Shown here: piece by piece, positions 1 to 6,738 of the stretch
Layout: every line of letters begins with the position of its first letter
How positions within the stretch are numbered: the stretch's first letter is position 1
NCBI GenBank assembly: GCA_964526035.1
Contig: CAZGKE010000061.1
Coordinates: 1 to 18,662, forward strand
Origin: DAOMOD01 sp964526035
GTDB lineage: Bacteria; Pseudomonadota; Gammaproteobacteria; Xanthomonadales; BPKI01
DNA length: 18,662 nt
Direction of reading: 5' to 3'
Program-made: the position numbers and the translations under genes
The notes under the pieces: generated by a model
What the model was told of the DNA's origin: nothing
Database searches by the model: none
What the model saw: only the letters and a program-made list of their open reading frames with translations

Positions 1-780
1 TGGGGTGCCCAGGTGATCATCTCGCTGTTCGGCGCGGTGCCCTGGGTCGGCGAGGGCCTCACCGAGTGGATTCGCGGCGACTATCTGGTGTCGGACGCCA
101 CCCTCAACCGGTTCTTCGCCCTGCACGTGATCGCGCTGCCGCTGGTGCTGCTGTTGCTGGTCTACCTGCACCTGATGGCGCTGCACGAGGTCGGTTCCAA
201 CAACCCGGAAGGTGTGGACATCAAGAAGGTCAAGGGAGCGGACGGCAATCCGCTGGACGGCATTCCGTTCCATCCCTACTACACCGTCAAGGATCTCTTC
301 GGCGCCGGCTTCTTCATGATCATCTGCGCCTTCGTGATCTTCTTCGAGCCGACCCTGGGCGGCATGTTCCTCGAACGCGACAACTTCGTCGAAGCCAATC
401 CGCTGGTGACGCCGGAGCACATCGTGCCGGTGTGGTACTTCACCCCGTACTACGCGATGCTGCGCGCCATTCCGGACAAGTTCTTCGGCGTCGTGGTGAT
501 GGGCGCGGCGGTGATGATCCTGTTCCTGGTGCCGTGGCTGGACCGCAGCCCGGTGCGCTCGCTGCGCTATCGCGGCTGGATCTCCAAGCTTCTCCTTGCG
601 GTGTTCGTGCTGGCCTTCATCGTGCTCGGCTGGCTCGGCATGCAGTCGGGCAGCGAGACGCAGACGCTGATGGCGCGCATCTTCACCTTTTACTATTTCG
701 CCTTCTTCATCACCATGCCGTTGTGGACGCGGATCGACGCGACCCGACCGGTTCCGGAAAGGTTGCCCGCGCATGACTAA
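1..780 (+). CDS. petB: Cytochrome b of the cytochrome bc1 complex, C-terminal part (5' end outside window)
   Basis: This is the membrane quinol-oxidising subunit of ubiquinol:cytochrome c oxidoreductase. The reading frame is open from base 1 with no start codon of its own, so the N-terminus lies upstream. Visible are the Qo-loop region (PWVGEGLTEW), helix D with two haem-ligand histidines (FALHVIAL and VYLHLMALHE, separated by 14 residues), the GSNNP stretch that follows, and the Qo motif in its PVWY form (IVPVWYFTPYYAMLRAIP). Further hydrophobic helices follow (GAGFFMIICAFVIFF, VVMGAAVMILFLVPWL, LLLAVFVLAFIVLGWL, FYYFAFFITMPLW). PVWY instead of PEWY is known from beta- and gammaproteobacteria. 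The stop codon overlaps the petC start by 8 bases, so the two are translationally coupled in a petABC operon. The family assignment is very secure. Confidence 0.97.
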   Translation, partial: WGAQVIISLFGAVPWVGEGLTEWIRGDYLVSDATLNRFFALHVIALPLVLLLLVYLHLMALHEVGSNNPEGVDIKKVKGADGNPLDGIPFHPYYTVKDLFGAGFFMIICAFVIFFEPTLGGMFLERDNFVEANPLVTPEHIVPVWYFTPYYAMLRAIPDKFFGVVVMGAAVMILFLVPWLDRSPVRSLRYRGWISKLLLAVFVLAFIVLGWLGMQSGSETQTLMARIFTFYYFAFFITMPLWTRIDATRPVPERLPAHD

Positions 781-1507
781 GCGACTCATTGCACTGCTGC
801 TTGCCGTCGCCGCAGCCCCGGCGCTGGGCGCCAGCTATGTCAAGCTCGAGGCATCGAACGCCAACGTCGGAGACCGCGCGTCGCTGCAGCGTGGCGCCCG
901 CCTGTTCGTCAACTACTGCCTGAGCTGCCACGAGGCCTCGCTGATGCGCTACTCGCGGGTAGCTGCGGATCTCGGCCTTACCGAGGAGCAGGTGGCCGCA
1001 AGTCTGGTGTTCACAGGCCGCGCCGTGGGCGAGACGATGACCGTGGCGATGGACCGGGATGACGCCGCGGCATGGTTCGGGGCGCCGGCTCCGGACTTGT
1101 CGCTGACCGCCCGCGCCAAGCTCGGCGGCCCCGACTGGATCTACACCTATCTGAAGTCGTTCTATGTCGATGAGGGTCGTCCGATCGGCTGGAACAACAC
1201 CGTTCTTGCCAATGCCAGCATGCCGCATGTGCTCTGGGAGCTGCAGGGCATCCAGCGTCCGGTGTACGCCGAGGGCCACCAGGGCGACGCCACCCATGTC
1301 GAGCGACTCGAGATGGTTTCACCGGGTTCGATGAGTCCGGCCGAATACGACCAGGCCATCCGCGACATTGCGGCATTCATGACCTATGTCGCCGAGCCTG
1401 CGGTGCTGAAGCGCCAGGCCCTGGGTGTATGGGTACTGCTGTTCCTTTCGCTGTTCACCTTCCTCGCCTGGCTGTTGAAACAAGAGTATTGGCGTGACGT
1501 TCACTGA
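773..1507 (+). CDS. petC: Cytochrome c1 of the cytochrome bc1 complex
   Basis: This is the membrane-anchored c-type cytochrome that takes electrons from the Rieske protein and passes them to soluble cytochrome c in the periplasm. The 244-residue product starts with a Sec signal peptide (MTKRLIALLLAVAAAPALGA). It has one haem-binding CxxCH motif (CLSCH, Cys49-Cys52-His53) and a likely axial Met150 in NASMPHVLW. A C-terminal membrane anchor lies at about residues 217-235, followed by the short basic end KQEYWRDVH. The ATG at 773 lies inside the end of petB, the usual coupled arrangement. Length and motifs are normal for proteobacterial cytochrome c1. Confidence 0.97.
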   Translation: MTKRLIALLLAVAAAPALGASYVKLEASNANVGDRASLQRGARLFVNYCLSCHEASLMRYSRVAADLGLTEEQVAASLVFTGRAVGETMTVAMDRDDAAAWFGAPAPDLSLTARAKLGGPDWIYTYLKSFYVDEGRPIGWNNTVLANASMPHVLWELQGIQRPVYAEGHQGDATHVERLEMVSPGSMSPAEYDQAIRDIAAFMTYVAEPAVLKRQALGVWVLLFLSLFTFLAWLLKQEYWRDVH

Positions 1508-1548
1508 CCCACCGCTCGGCGAATCGGATTGCCGGGGGCTGCACTCCG

Positions 1549-1562
1549 CCGCCCACGGGCGG
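1549..1562 (+). other. Short GC hairpin in the petC-sspB gap
   Basis: CCGCCC at 1549-1554 and GGGCGG at 1557-1562 are reverse complements in the 66-base gap between petC and sspB. There is no T-tract, so it is not a classical terminator. It could modulate read-through or sspB translation, or be chance in GC-rich DNA. Confidence 0.3.
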
Positions 1563-1573
1563 GGGGTCGCGTC

Positions 1574-2011
1574 ATGAGCGACATGACATCCAACCGTCCG
1601 TATCTGATTCGCGCCCTCTACGACTGGATCAGCGACAACGGTCTCACCCCGTACATCCTGGTGGATGCACTGGCACCGGACGTGCGCGTGCCGTCATCGG
1701 CGGTGCGTGACGGCAAGGTGGTGTTGAATATCGCGCTGCGCGCGGTGGACCAGCTTGAACTTGGCAATGAATGCCTGAGCTTCAACGCCCGGTTCTCCGG
1801 TGTGGGGTTTCCGGTATCGGTTCCTGTGCCGGCGATCCAGGCAATCTACGCGCAGGAGAACGGACAGGGCATGATGCTGCCGCCCGACGAAGGGCAGGGC
1901 AGTCCCGAATCCGATCCGCCTCCCGATGAATGGGACCCCGGCGACGGCTCCGGCGAGCAGGGCCCGCGCAAACACACCAAGGGGCCGCCGCGACTTCGCG
2001 TCGTCAAGTGA
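1574..2011 (+). CDS. sspB: ClpXP protease specificity-enhancing factor SspB
   Basis: SspB is a cytosolic adaptor that binds ssrA-tagged and some other substrates and hands them to ClpXP. The 145-residue product opens with the typical RPYLIRALYDWISDNGLTPY block and contains GKVVLNIALRAV and SFNARFSGV, from the substrate-binding fold. It then has an acidic, proline-rich flexible linker (about residues 92-130) and ends in LRVVK, the C-terminal peptide that docks on ClpX in this family. I start it at the ATG at 1574 because family homology begins there. An upstream in-frame start at 1529 would add GC-derived residues unlike SspB. The ribosome site is only a G-run. It follows petC by 66 bases and probably belongs to the same transcript. 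The usual partner sspA is missing here. Confidence 0.95.
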   Translation: MSDMTSNRPYLIRALYDWISDNGLTPYILVDALAPDVRVPSSAVRDGKVVLNIALRAVDQLELGNECLSFNARFSGVGFPVSVPVPAIQAIYAQENGQGMMLPPDEGQGSPESDPPPDEWDPGDGSGEQGPRKHTKGPPRLRVVK

Positions 2012-2075
2012 AGTTCTGCGGCGGTGGGCGCCTGATCGCGGTGGCGATGCGATCGGTATCCGTCGATTCGCGTGG

Positions 2076-2399
2076 TCAGGCCTCTGGCAGCGGCAGGCTG
2101 ACCCAGAGAACGCGTGCACCGTGCAGCTCGATGGTACCCGGATGACGATCGGCGCCGTTGGTGGAGAACTCGAAAGCGTAGCGCCGCAGCAGCCCGATGC
2201 GGCCGCTGTCGTGGCGGCGCAGGCGCAGCCGCTTGAGCGCGACGCTTTGATCGAGAAGCTGCACGCCCGAACGGCTGCAGGCACGAACGCAGCCGGCGCG
2301 GGCGGTTTCCTGCGCCGCGCGCGACTCCAGCCACAGGAGCGCGATGACACCTCCCGCGATCAGCCCGACAAGTGTTCCGATCATGCCGGCAGTGTCCAT
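2076..2399 (-). CDS. DUF3301-type small membrane-anchored protein
   Basis: This product of about 107 residues (MDTAGM...) has an N-terminal hydrophobic helix (GTLVGLIAGGVIALLWLE). A basic cytoplasmic or surface domain follows, with ARAGCVRACSRSGVQLLDQS, VALKRLRLRR, a YAFEFST strand, and a closing LHGARVLWVSLP. This pattern (one helix, RAC..GVQLLDQ, FEFS, G..V.W) is what I recall for the DUF3301 family of gammaproteobacteria, whose function is unknown. The frame extends further upstream to 2495, but that extra part (from MPILACIF) is hydrophilic and unlike the family, so I place the start at 2399; 2384 is an alternative. No strong Shine-Dalgarno is visible. It is convergent with sspB (64-base gap) and divergent from the kinase gene. 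Confidence 0.75.
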   Translation of the reverse strand: MDTAGMIGTLVGLIAGGVIALLWLESRAAQETARAGCVRACSRSGVQLLDQSVALKRLRLRRHDSGRIGLLRRYAFEFSTNGADRHPGTIELHGARVLWVSLPLPEA

Positions 2400-2483
2400 G
2401 CGCCCGCGGGCCAGGGCAAGCCATTCCACACGTCGTCTGGCGTCGCTCCAGCTGCAGTCGGGGTGTGGCTTGAAAATGCAGGC

Positions 2484-2489
2484 TAGAAT
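2484..2489 (+). promoter_or_regulatory. Candidate -10 element upstream of the kinase gene
   Basis: TAGAAT sits 30 bases before the GTG start of the kinase gene, in the divergent spacer. No good -35 hexamer is found at 16-18 bases upstream, so the call rests on the -10 alone. Confidence 0.3.
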
Positions 2490-2519
2490 CGGCATCCGCT
2501 TTCATCTGGATCTGCCTGC

Positions 2520-4898
2520 GTGATCGACATCGCCGGCTACCGCGTCATCGAGTTGATCGGACGGGGCGCCACCGCTTCGGTGTACCACGCCGTACAGCTT
2601 TCGCTTGAGCGTGAAGTCGCGATCAAGGTCCTGCATCCGGAGCTGGCCGCCGATGCCAGGGCCGCGCGCAGGTTCCTCGATGAAGCCCGATTGCTGGCCG
2701 GGATCAATCACCCGCATGTGGCGTCGGTCTGGGACGTCGGCGTCAGCGAGACGGGGCTGCACTACTTCTCCATGCGCCATCTGCCCGACGGCGACCTGGC
2801 CGGCAGGATCGCCGCCGGACCGGTGGGCAGCGAGGCGCTGTCGCGCATCGTGTTCGGGATCGCCAAGGCGCTCGAATACATCCACGCGCGCGGGCTGGTA
2901 CACCGCGACGTGACGCCGGGCAACATCCTGTTCGATCGTGCCGGCGCCGCCTACCTGACGGACTTCGGCGTGGCGCGCAGTCTCGTCGGCGCGCAGGCGG
3001 CGGCGATGGCCGATCTCGCCCCGGGGGTGGTCCGCTACTCCAGCCCCGAGCAGCTTCGTGGCGCGACCATGGACCATCGCGCCGATCTGTACAGCCTCGG
3101 TGTCCTGACCTATGAAGCGCTGAGCGGCGCCACGCCGTTTCCCGGTGACGATCCGTTCGAGATCGCCTACGACCAGGTTTTCGCGCCCGTGCCCGCGCTT
3201 CCGGTTGCCTCCAGTCGCTGGCAGCCGCTGATCGATCAGGCGCTGGCCAAGCTGCCGGAGTCGCGGATCCCGTCGGCGACCGCTTTCGCTGCCATGGTGG
3301 AGCGCTGCGCACCGGAGCATGTCAGCGGCCTCAACCAGATCATTCGCGCCCCGCATTTCGACCATATCCGCACGGTGCGGCCCGAGGATTCGCCGATTCC
3401 GCGTCTCGCAGCGCCGCTGCCGTCACCTTCGGACTTGATGGCAACCCATATCTCGAACCGCCCCTTCATGGAGCGGATGGTCGAGCGCAGCACGAAGGTG
3501 GGGGGGCGCCGCGCGTTCATCGCGTTGTCGTTGGCGACGGCCGCGGTGATTGCCGGGATTGCGTTCTGGCTGGCGTTGGACTTGATCCCCTCGGGCGACG
3601 GCGGCACCCGTGAGGCCGCTGTTTCGGAGCCGGCTGCGGTGCAGCCTCGACCCGTGCCGACTCCGGTGCCGGCCATCGAGCCCGATGAACCCGATCCCGA
3701 TCCCGATCCCGCGGAGATCGAAGTGTTGCCGGAGGATGTCGATCCTTCCACGCTGCCGACCGTGACCGACCCGGTGGCGGACCTCACTCGCAGGGGACGC
3801 GCATTGCTGGCTGCGCGGCGGCTGATGCTGCCTGAGGGCGACAGCGCCCACGACGTTTTTCGCCTGGCGCTGTCGATCGATCCGACGGCACCAGGCGCGC
3901 AGCGCGGACTGGCCGACGTCGGCAGCGCCTACCTCGCGCTGGCCAGCGAGGCGCTCACCCTTGATGAGCGCCTGGACTTCTGGAACCGCGGCCTGCAGGC
4001 CACCGAAGGTGTCATCCCGGCCGAGGCGGTCCGCGACCAAATCCGCGCCGCCAGGCAAGCCGAGCGCGACATATACCTGGCGCAGGGCAAGGCGGCGTTG
4101 GCACGCTGGGATGGCGAGGCGGCCACGCGCGCGTTCGAACTTGCACTCAAGGTCGACGGGCAGGCGCCGGGCGCAGCGCAGGGAATCGATGAGGCGACGC
4201 GCGTCGGTCGCCCCGGATACGGCTTCGCCGACGCCCTGTCGAATGGGGGGAAGGGGCCTGAACTGGTGATCGTGTCGAGCTACGCGCTGGCCCTGAATCC
4301 GGTCACGGTCGCGGAGTTTCGGCGATTCTGGCGCGACCAGGGCAACGCGTTCGAGGGCGGGCGCCCGGCCTGTCGCGACCGCGAATCCGGCTGGCGGGCC
4401 TCGCGACGGCGAACCTGGGAGGCTCCCGGTTTCGAGCAGGGAGAGGACCATCCGGTAGTTTGCGTGGGCTACAGCGAGGCCGAGTCCTATGTGCGCTGGC
4501 TCTCCGAGCGCAGCGGACAGCGCTATCGCCTGCCGCGTCCTTCCGAATGGCTGTCCGCCTACGCGGGGCCGGCAGCCTGCAATGGCGCCAATCGCGGCGA
4601 CCAGAGCTTCCGACAGAAGCACGGTGGACGAGACGCGCAGCCGTGCGACGATGGCCACGCGGAGACCTCTCCGGTCCGGCGCTTTGCCGCAGTCGGTGTC
4701 GGCCTCTATGATATGGACGGCAACGTTCGTGAATGGAGCATGGAGTGTGCGGTCGAGGGGCGTGACGGCTGCAGGGAACGGCTGGCGCTGGGGAGCGCCT
4801 GGCTTTCCGTGGACGAACCCGAACCGACGCAGCGTGCAATGAGTAGCGAGGTTGCGTTCAACAGCGTGGGCTTTCGGGTGTTGCGCGAAATCCAATAA
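2520..4898 (+). CDS. Transmembrane Ser/Thr protein kinase with extracytoplasmic FGE-sulfatase-like domain
   Basis: The 792-residue product has four parts. Residues 1-260 are an STK domain: glycine loop GRGATASVY (14-22), Lys36 in VAIKVL, Glu55 in helix C, catalytic loop HRDVTPGN (128-135), DFG 148-150 and SPE 175-177. One membrane helix lies at about 332-355, followed by a Pro/Asp-rich stalk (about 379-402). Residues 420-570 are an Ala-rich helical region that looks TPR-like. Residues 577-792 are an FGE/SUMF1-type domain (NPVTVAEFRRFW, YRLPRPSEWLSAYAG, MDGNVREWS, NSVGFRVLRE). The kinase should be cytosolic and the FGE-like domain periplasmic. That domain lacks the FGE active-site cysteines (GSAWLS followed by VDEPEPT), so it is probably a binding domain. 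Thr132 stands where most kinases have Lys. The start is GTG at 2520 with a weak ribosome site. An FHA gene follows after 35 bases. Confidence 0.93.
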   Translation: MIDIAGYRVIELIGRGATASVYHAVQLSLEREVAIKVLHPELAADARAARRFLDEARLLAGINHPHVASVWDVGVSETGLHYFSMRHLPDGDLAGRIAAGPVGSEALSRIVFGIAKALEYIHARGLVHRDVTPGNILFDRAGAAYLTDFGVARSLVGAQAAAMADLAPGVVRYSSPEQLRGATMDHRADLYSLGVLTYEALSGATPFPGDDPFEIAYDQVFAPVPALPVASSRWQPLIDQALAKLPESRIPSATAFAAMVERCAPEHVSGLNQIIRAPHFDHIRTVRPEDSPIPRLAAPLPSPSDLMATHISNRPFMERMVERSTKVGGRRAFIALSLATAAVIAGIAFWLALDLIPSGDGGTREAAVSEPAAVQPRPVPTPVPAIEPDEPDPDPDPAEIEVLPEDVDPSTLPTVTDPVADLTRRGRALLAARRLMLPEGDSAHDVFRLALSIDPTAPGAQRGLADVGSAYLALASEALTLDERLDFWNRGLQATEGVIPAEAVRDQIRAARQAERDIYLAQGKAALARWDGEAATRAFELALKVDGQAPGAAQGIDEATRVGRPGYGFADALSNGGKGPELVIVSSYALALNPVTVAEFRRFWRDQGNAFEGGRPACRDRESGWRASRRRTWEAPGFEQGEDHPVVCVGYSEAESYVRWLSERSGQRYRLPRPSEWLSAYAGPAACNGANRGDQSFRQKHGGRDAQPCDDGHAETSPVRRFAAVGVGLYDMDGNVREWSMECAVEGRDGCRERLALGSAWLSVDEPEPTQRAMSSEVAFNSVGFRVLREIQ
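3681..3711 (+). repeat. In-frame CCCGAT hexamer microsatellite in the kinase stalk
   Basis: Three exact tandem CCCGAT units (3690-3707) plus partial copies on either side encode the Pro-Asp alternation EPDEPDPDPDP just outside the membrane helix. Being six bases long, unit gain or loss would change stalk length without a frameshift. Confidence 0.7.
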
Positions 4899-4933
4899 GG
4901 CGATGTACGAAACGTTCAAGGGGTCACAAATTC

Positions 4934-5737
4934 ATGAAGCTGCTATTTCCCAACGGTGAACATGCACCACATTCGCTCCGCGAGGGCGTGAACCGGGTCG
5001 GCAGCGCCGAGGGCTGCGACCTGCGTCTGGTTCACGACAGCGTGGCGCCGGAGCATTGCCGGGTCCAGTTGAGTGGCGTCCTGGTGCGCATCATCGATGT
5101 CGATCCGGGCGCACGCGTGCTGCTCAATGGCAAGGTGGTCACCACCGAGGCCGAACTGCGACCTGGCGACCTGCTGTCGGTGGGCAGCGTGCAGACACGC
5201 CTGGTCGCGGTCGAACGTGCGGGTCAGGGTCCGACATCGGCCCCGCCGTCATCCCCGGTTGACGAAGTGGGGCGTACCAAGGTGCGCATGGCGGTGCCCC
5301 GTCACATTCTGCGCGGCGTTTCGGGAAGCACCTTCGGCAAGAACTTCCCGGTGTTCGGGACCATGACCGTTGGTCGCATGGGCGACTGTGAAATCGCCAT
5401 TCCGTCGGAGGAGATCTCCCGGCGTCACGTGCGCGTGCAGTCACTTCCCGAGGGGTTGATGGTCGAGGACCTCGGCTCTTCGAACGGCACCTTCATCAAC
5501 GGCGAGAGGGTGCACAAGGGTGTGCTCAAGCCAGGCGATGAGTTGCGCCTCGATACCCTGCGCTTTCTGCTGGTGACGCCGGGCATGGATCCGTCGATGA
5601 CCGCGCCCAAGCGCGAGCGCGTCGAGCCCATGGTTCAGGAGAGCAGCGGCGGCTCCAATACCTGGATCTGGGTGGTGGTCGTGGTGATCGTGCTGGGCGT
5701 TACCGCAGCCGGACTCAAGTTTGCGGGAGTGTTCTAG
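4934..5737 (+). CDS. Tail-anchored protein with two FHA domains
   Basis: FHA domains bind phosphothreonine peptides. This 267-residue product carries two in tandem. The second (about 138-215) is canonical: GR 147-148, SRRH 162-165 and GSSNGTFING 181-190. The first (about 1-93) keeps the fold pattern and the NG at 65-66, but has VGS in place of GR and APEH in place of SxxH, so it probably does not bind phosphopeptides the usual way. A linker rich in Pro/Ser (97-110) separates them. A single hydrophobic helix at 244-263 near the C-terminus would anchor it with the FHA domains in the cytosol. AAGGGG at 4918-4923 precedes the ATG by 10 bases. It lies 35 bases after the kinase gene and is likely its effector or substrate. 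Its TAG stop lies within the CTAG flanking the 161-bp repeat element. Confidence 0.93.
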   Translation: MKLLFPNGEHAPHSLREGVNRVGSAEGCDLRLVHDSVAPEHCRVQLSGVLVRIIDVDPGARVLLNGKVVTTEAELRPGDLLSVGSVQTRLVAVERAGQGPTSAPPSSPVDEVGRTKVRMAVPRHILRGVSGSTFGKNFPVFGTMTVGRMGDCEIAIPSEEISRRHVRVQSLPEGLMVEDLGSSNGTFINGERVHKGVLKPGDELRLDTLRFLLVTPGMDPSMTAPKRERVEPMVQESSGGSNTWIWVVVVVIVLGVTAAGLKFAGVF

Positions 5738-5755
5738 CCCGGACTTTTTATGAAT
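5734..5755. repeat. Left terminal inverted repeat of the 161-bp element with CTAG flank
   Basis: This 22-base arm pairs with 5881-5902 in inverted orientation with one mismatch (T/C). The TAG of its CTAG is the stop codon of the FHA gene. Confidence 0.9.
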
Positions 5756-5898
5756 GCGCTCGCGCCCTTGCTTGATCTTTGTCCGCACAAGGCATTTTCC
5801 TCAGTCGGTCGTATACACCGATACGACGCTCCTTCGGAAAACCCCTTGTGCGAACAAATCTCTACACAATCATCGCGGCGATTCATGAAAAGTCCGGG
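5738..5898. mobile_element. 161-bp MITE-like nested inverted-repeat element flanked by CTAG
   Basis: Terminal inverted repeats CCCGGACTTTT-(T/C)-ATGAAT lie at 5738-5755 and 5881-5898, with 17 of 18 bases matching. Each is followed on its outside by CTAG (5734-5737 and 5899-5902), either a 4-bp target duplication or part of the repeat. Inside are a second inverted pair, 5777-5792 against 5844-5859 (14 of 16 bases), and a perfect central hairpin GTCGTAT/ATACGAC (5808-5814 and 5821-5827). The element has no meaningful ORF. This is the form of a non-autonomous miniature transposable element. The ends resemble what I remember of IS1380-family elements, but that is recollection only. It sits between the convergent FHA and nadC genes and could also act as a two-way transcript end. 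Confidence 0.8.
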
Positions 5899-5902
5899 CT
5901 AG
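5881..5902. repeat. Right terminal inverted repeat of the 161-bp element with CTAG flank
   Basis: This arm is the inverted partner of 5734-5755. Read on the minus strand it encodes the last residues of NadC (ASPDFS) and its TGA stop at 5883-5885. Confidence 0.9.
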
Positions 5903-6737
5903 CCCGCAGCGAGAAGTCGACGGCGCGCACATGCTTGGTCAGCGCGCCGATCGATACGAAGTCCACGCCGGTGGCAGCGATTGCAGGAAGCTGTTCCAGG
6001 TCGACGCCGCCGGAAACCTCGAGTTGGGTGCGTCCGGCCGCGCGCCGCACGGCTTCGATCGTGTCGTCCCGGGAGAACTCGTCGAGCAGCACGCGGGGTA
6101 CGCCGCAGGCGAGCGCCTGATCGAACTCGTCGAGCGACTCCACTTCAACCTCCAGCGGCAGATCCGGGTGCTGCCGGCGTGCCTCGGCGACTGCGGCCGC
6201 AATGCTGCCGGCTGCGGCGATATGGTTCTCCTTGATGAGGATGGCGTCGTACAGGCCCATCCGGTGATTGAGTCCGCCCCCGCAGCGCACGGCGTATTTC
6301 TGTGCATGGCGCAGTCCCGGCAGCGTCTTGCGCGTATCGAGTATGCGCATGGCCGAACCTTCAACGGCCGCGCAGTGGCGGGCCACCGACGTTGCGGTTC
6401 CTGAGAGCGTCTGCAGGAAGTTGAGCGCACTGCGTTCGGCGGCCACCAGCGCCCGTGCGCGCCCGCTGATGTGGCATACCAGGCTGTCCGGGGAGAGATG
6501 ATCGCCGTCAGCCGCGTGCCACTGGAACCCGACATGTCGATCGAGACTGCGAAAGCAGGCCTCGAACCAGGGAATGCCGGCAAGGACCGCCGACTCGCGG
6601 CACAGCAGAACAGCCTCCATCTGGAGCGCGGCAGGCAAGAGCTCCGCGGTGGCGTCGCCGCTGCCGATGTCCTCGGCCAGTGCAGCATCGACATCCTGCT
6701 GGACCCGGGCGGGGTCCGGCGGCTGCAGCAAGGTCAC
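5883..6737 (-). CDS. nadC: Quinolinate phosphoribosyltransferase (nicotinate-nucleotide pyrophosphorylase, carboxylating)
   Basis: NadC converts quinolinate and PRPP to nicotinate mononucleotide, CO2 and pyrophosphate in de novo NAD synthesis, in the cytosol. The signature is complete: ALAEDIGSGDATAELL near the N-terminus, ERSALNFLQTLSGTAT, TRKTLPGLRHAQKYAVRCGG, LNHRMGLYDAILIKENHI, EVEVESLDEF and EVSGGV. The GTG start at 6737 gives 284 residues, the usual family length. It lies one base after the DUF1631 stop (TGA-A-GTG). The open frame extends to 6785, but those residues overlap the upstream gene and are not family-like. The family part ends at VDFSLR; the final ASPDFS and the stop come from the inserted repeat element. 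nadA and nadB are not in this window. Confidence 0.96.
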   Translation of the reverse strand: MTLLQPPDPARVQQDVDAALAEDIGSGDATAELLPAALQMEAVLLCRESAVLAGIPWFEACFRSLDRHVGFQWHAADGDHLSPDSLVCHISGRARALVAAERSALNFLQTLSGTATSVARHCAAVEGSAMRILDTRKTLPGLRHAQKYAVRCGGGLNHRMGLYDAILIKENHIAAAGSIAAAVAEARRQHPDLPLEVEVESLDEFDQALACGVPRVLLDEFSRDDTIEAVRRAAGRTQLEVSGGVDLEQLPAIAATGVDFVSIGALTKHVRAVDFSLRASPDFS

Positions 6738-6738
6738 T

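Noticed and set aside
3423..4919. 498-residue open frame opposite the kinase gene
   Set aside because: It is a shadow of the kinase/FGE coding sequence, with Arg/Ala-rich sequence and no start context.
5779..6120. 113-residue open frame starting inside the 161-bp element
   Set aside because: It runs antisense into nadC and has no transposase feature; it is not evidence for an autonomous element.
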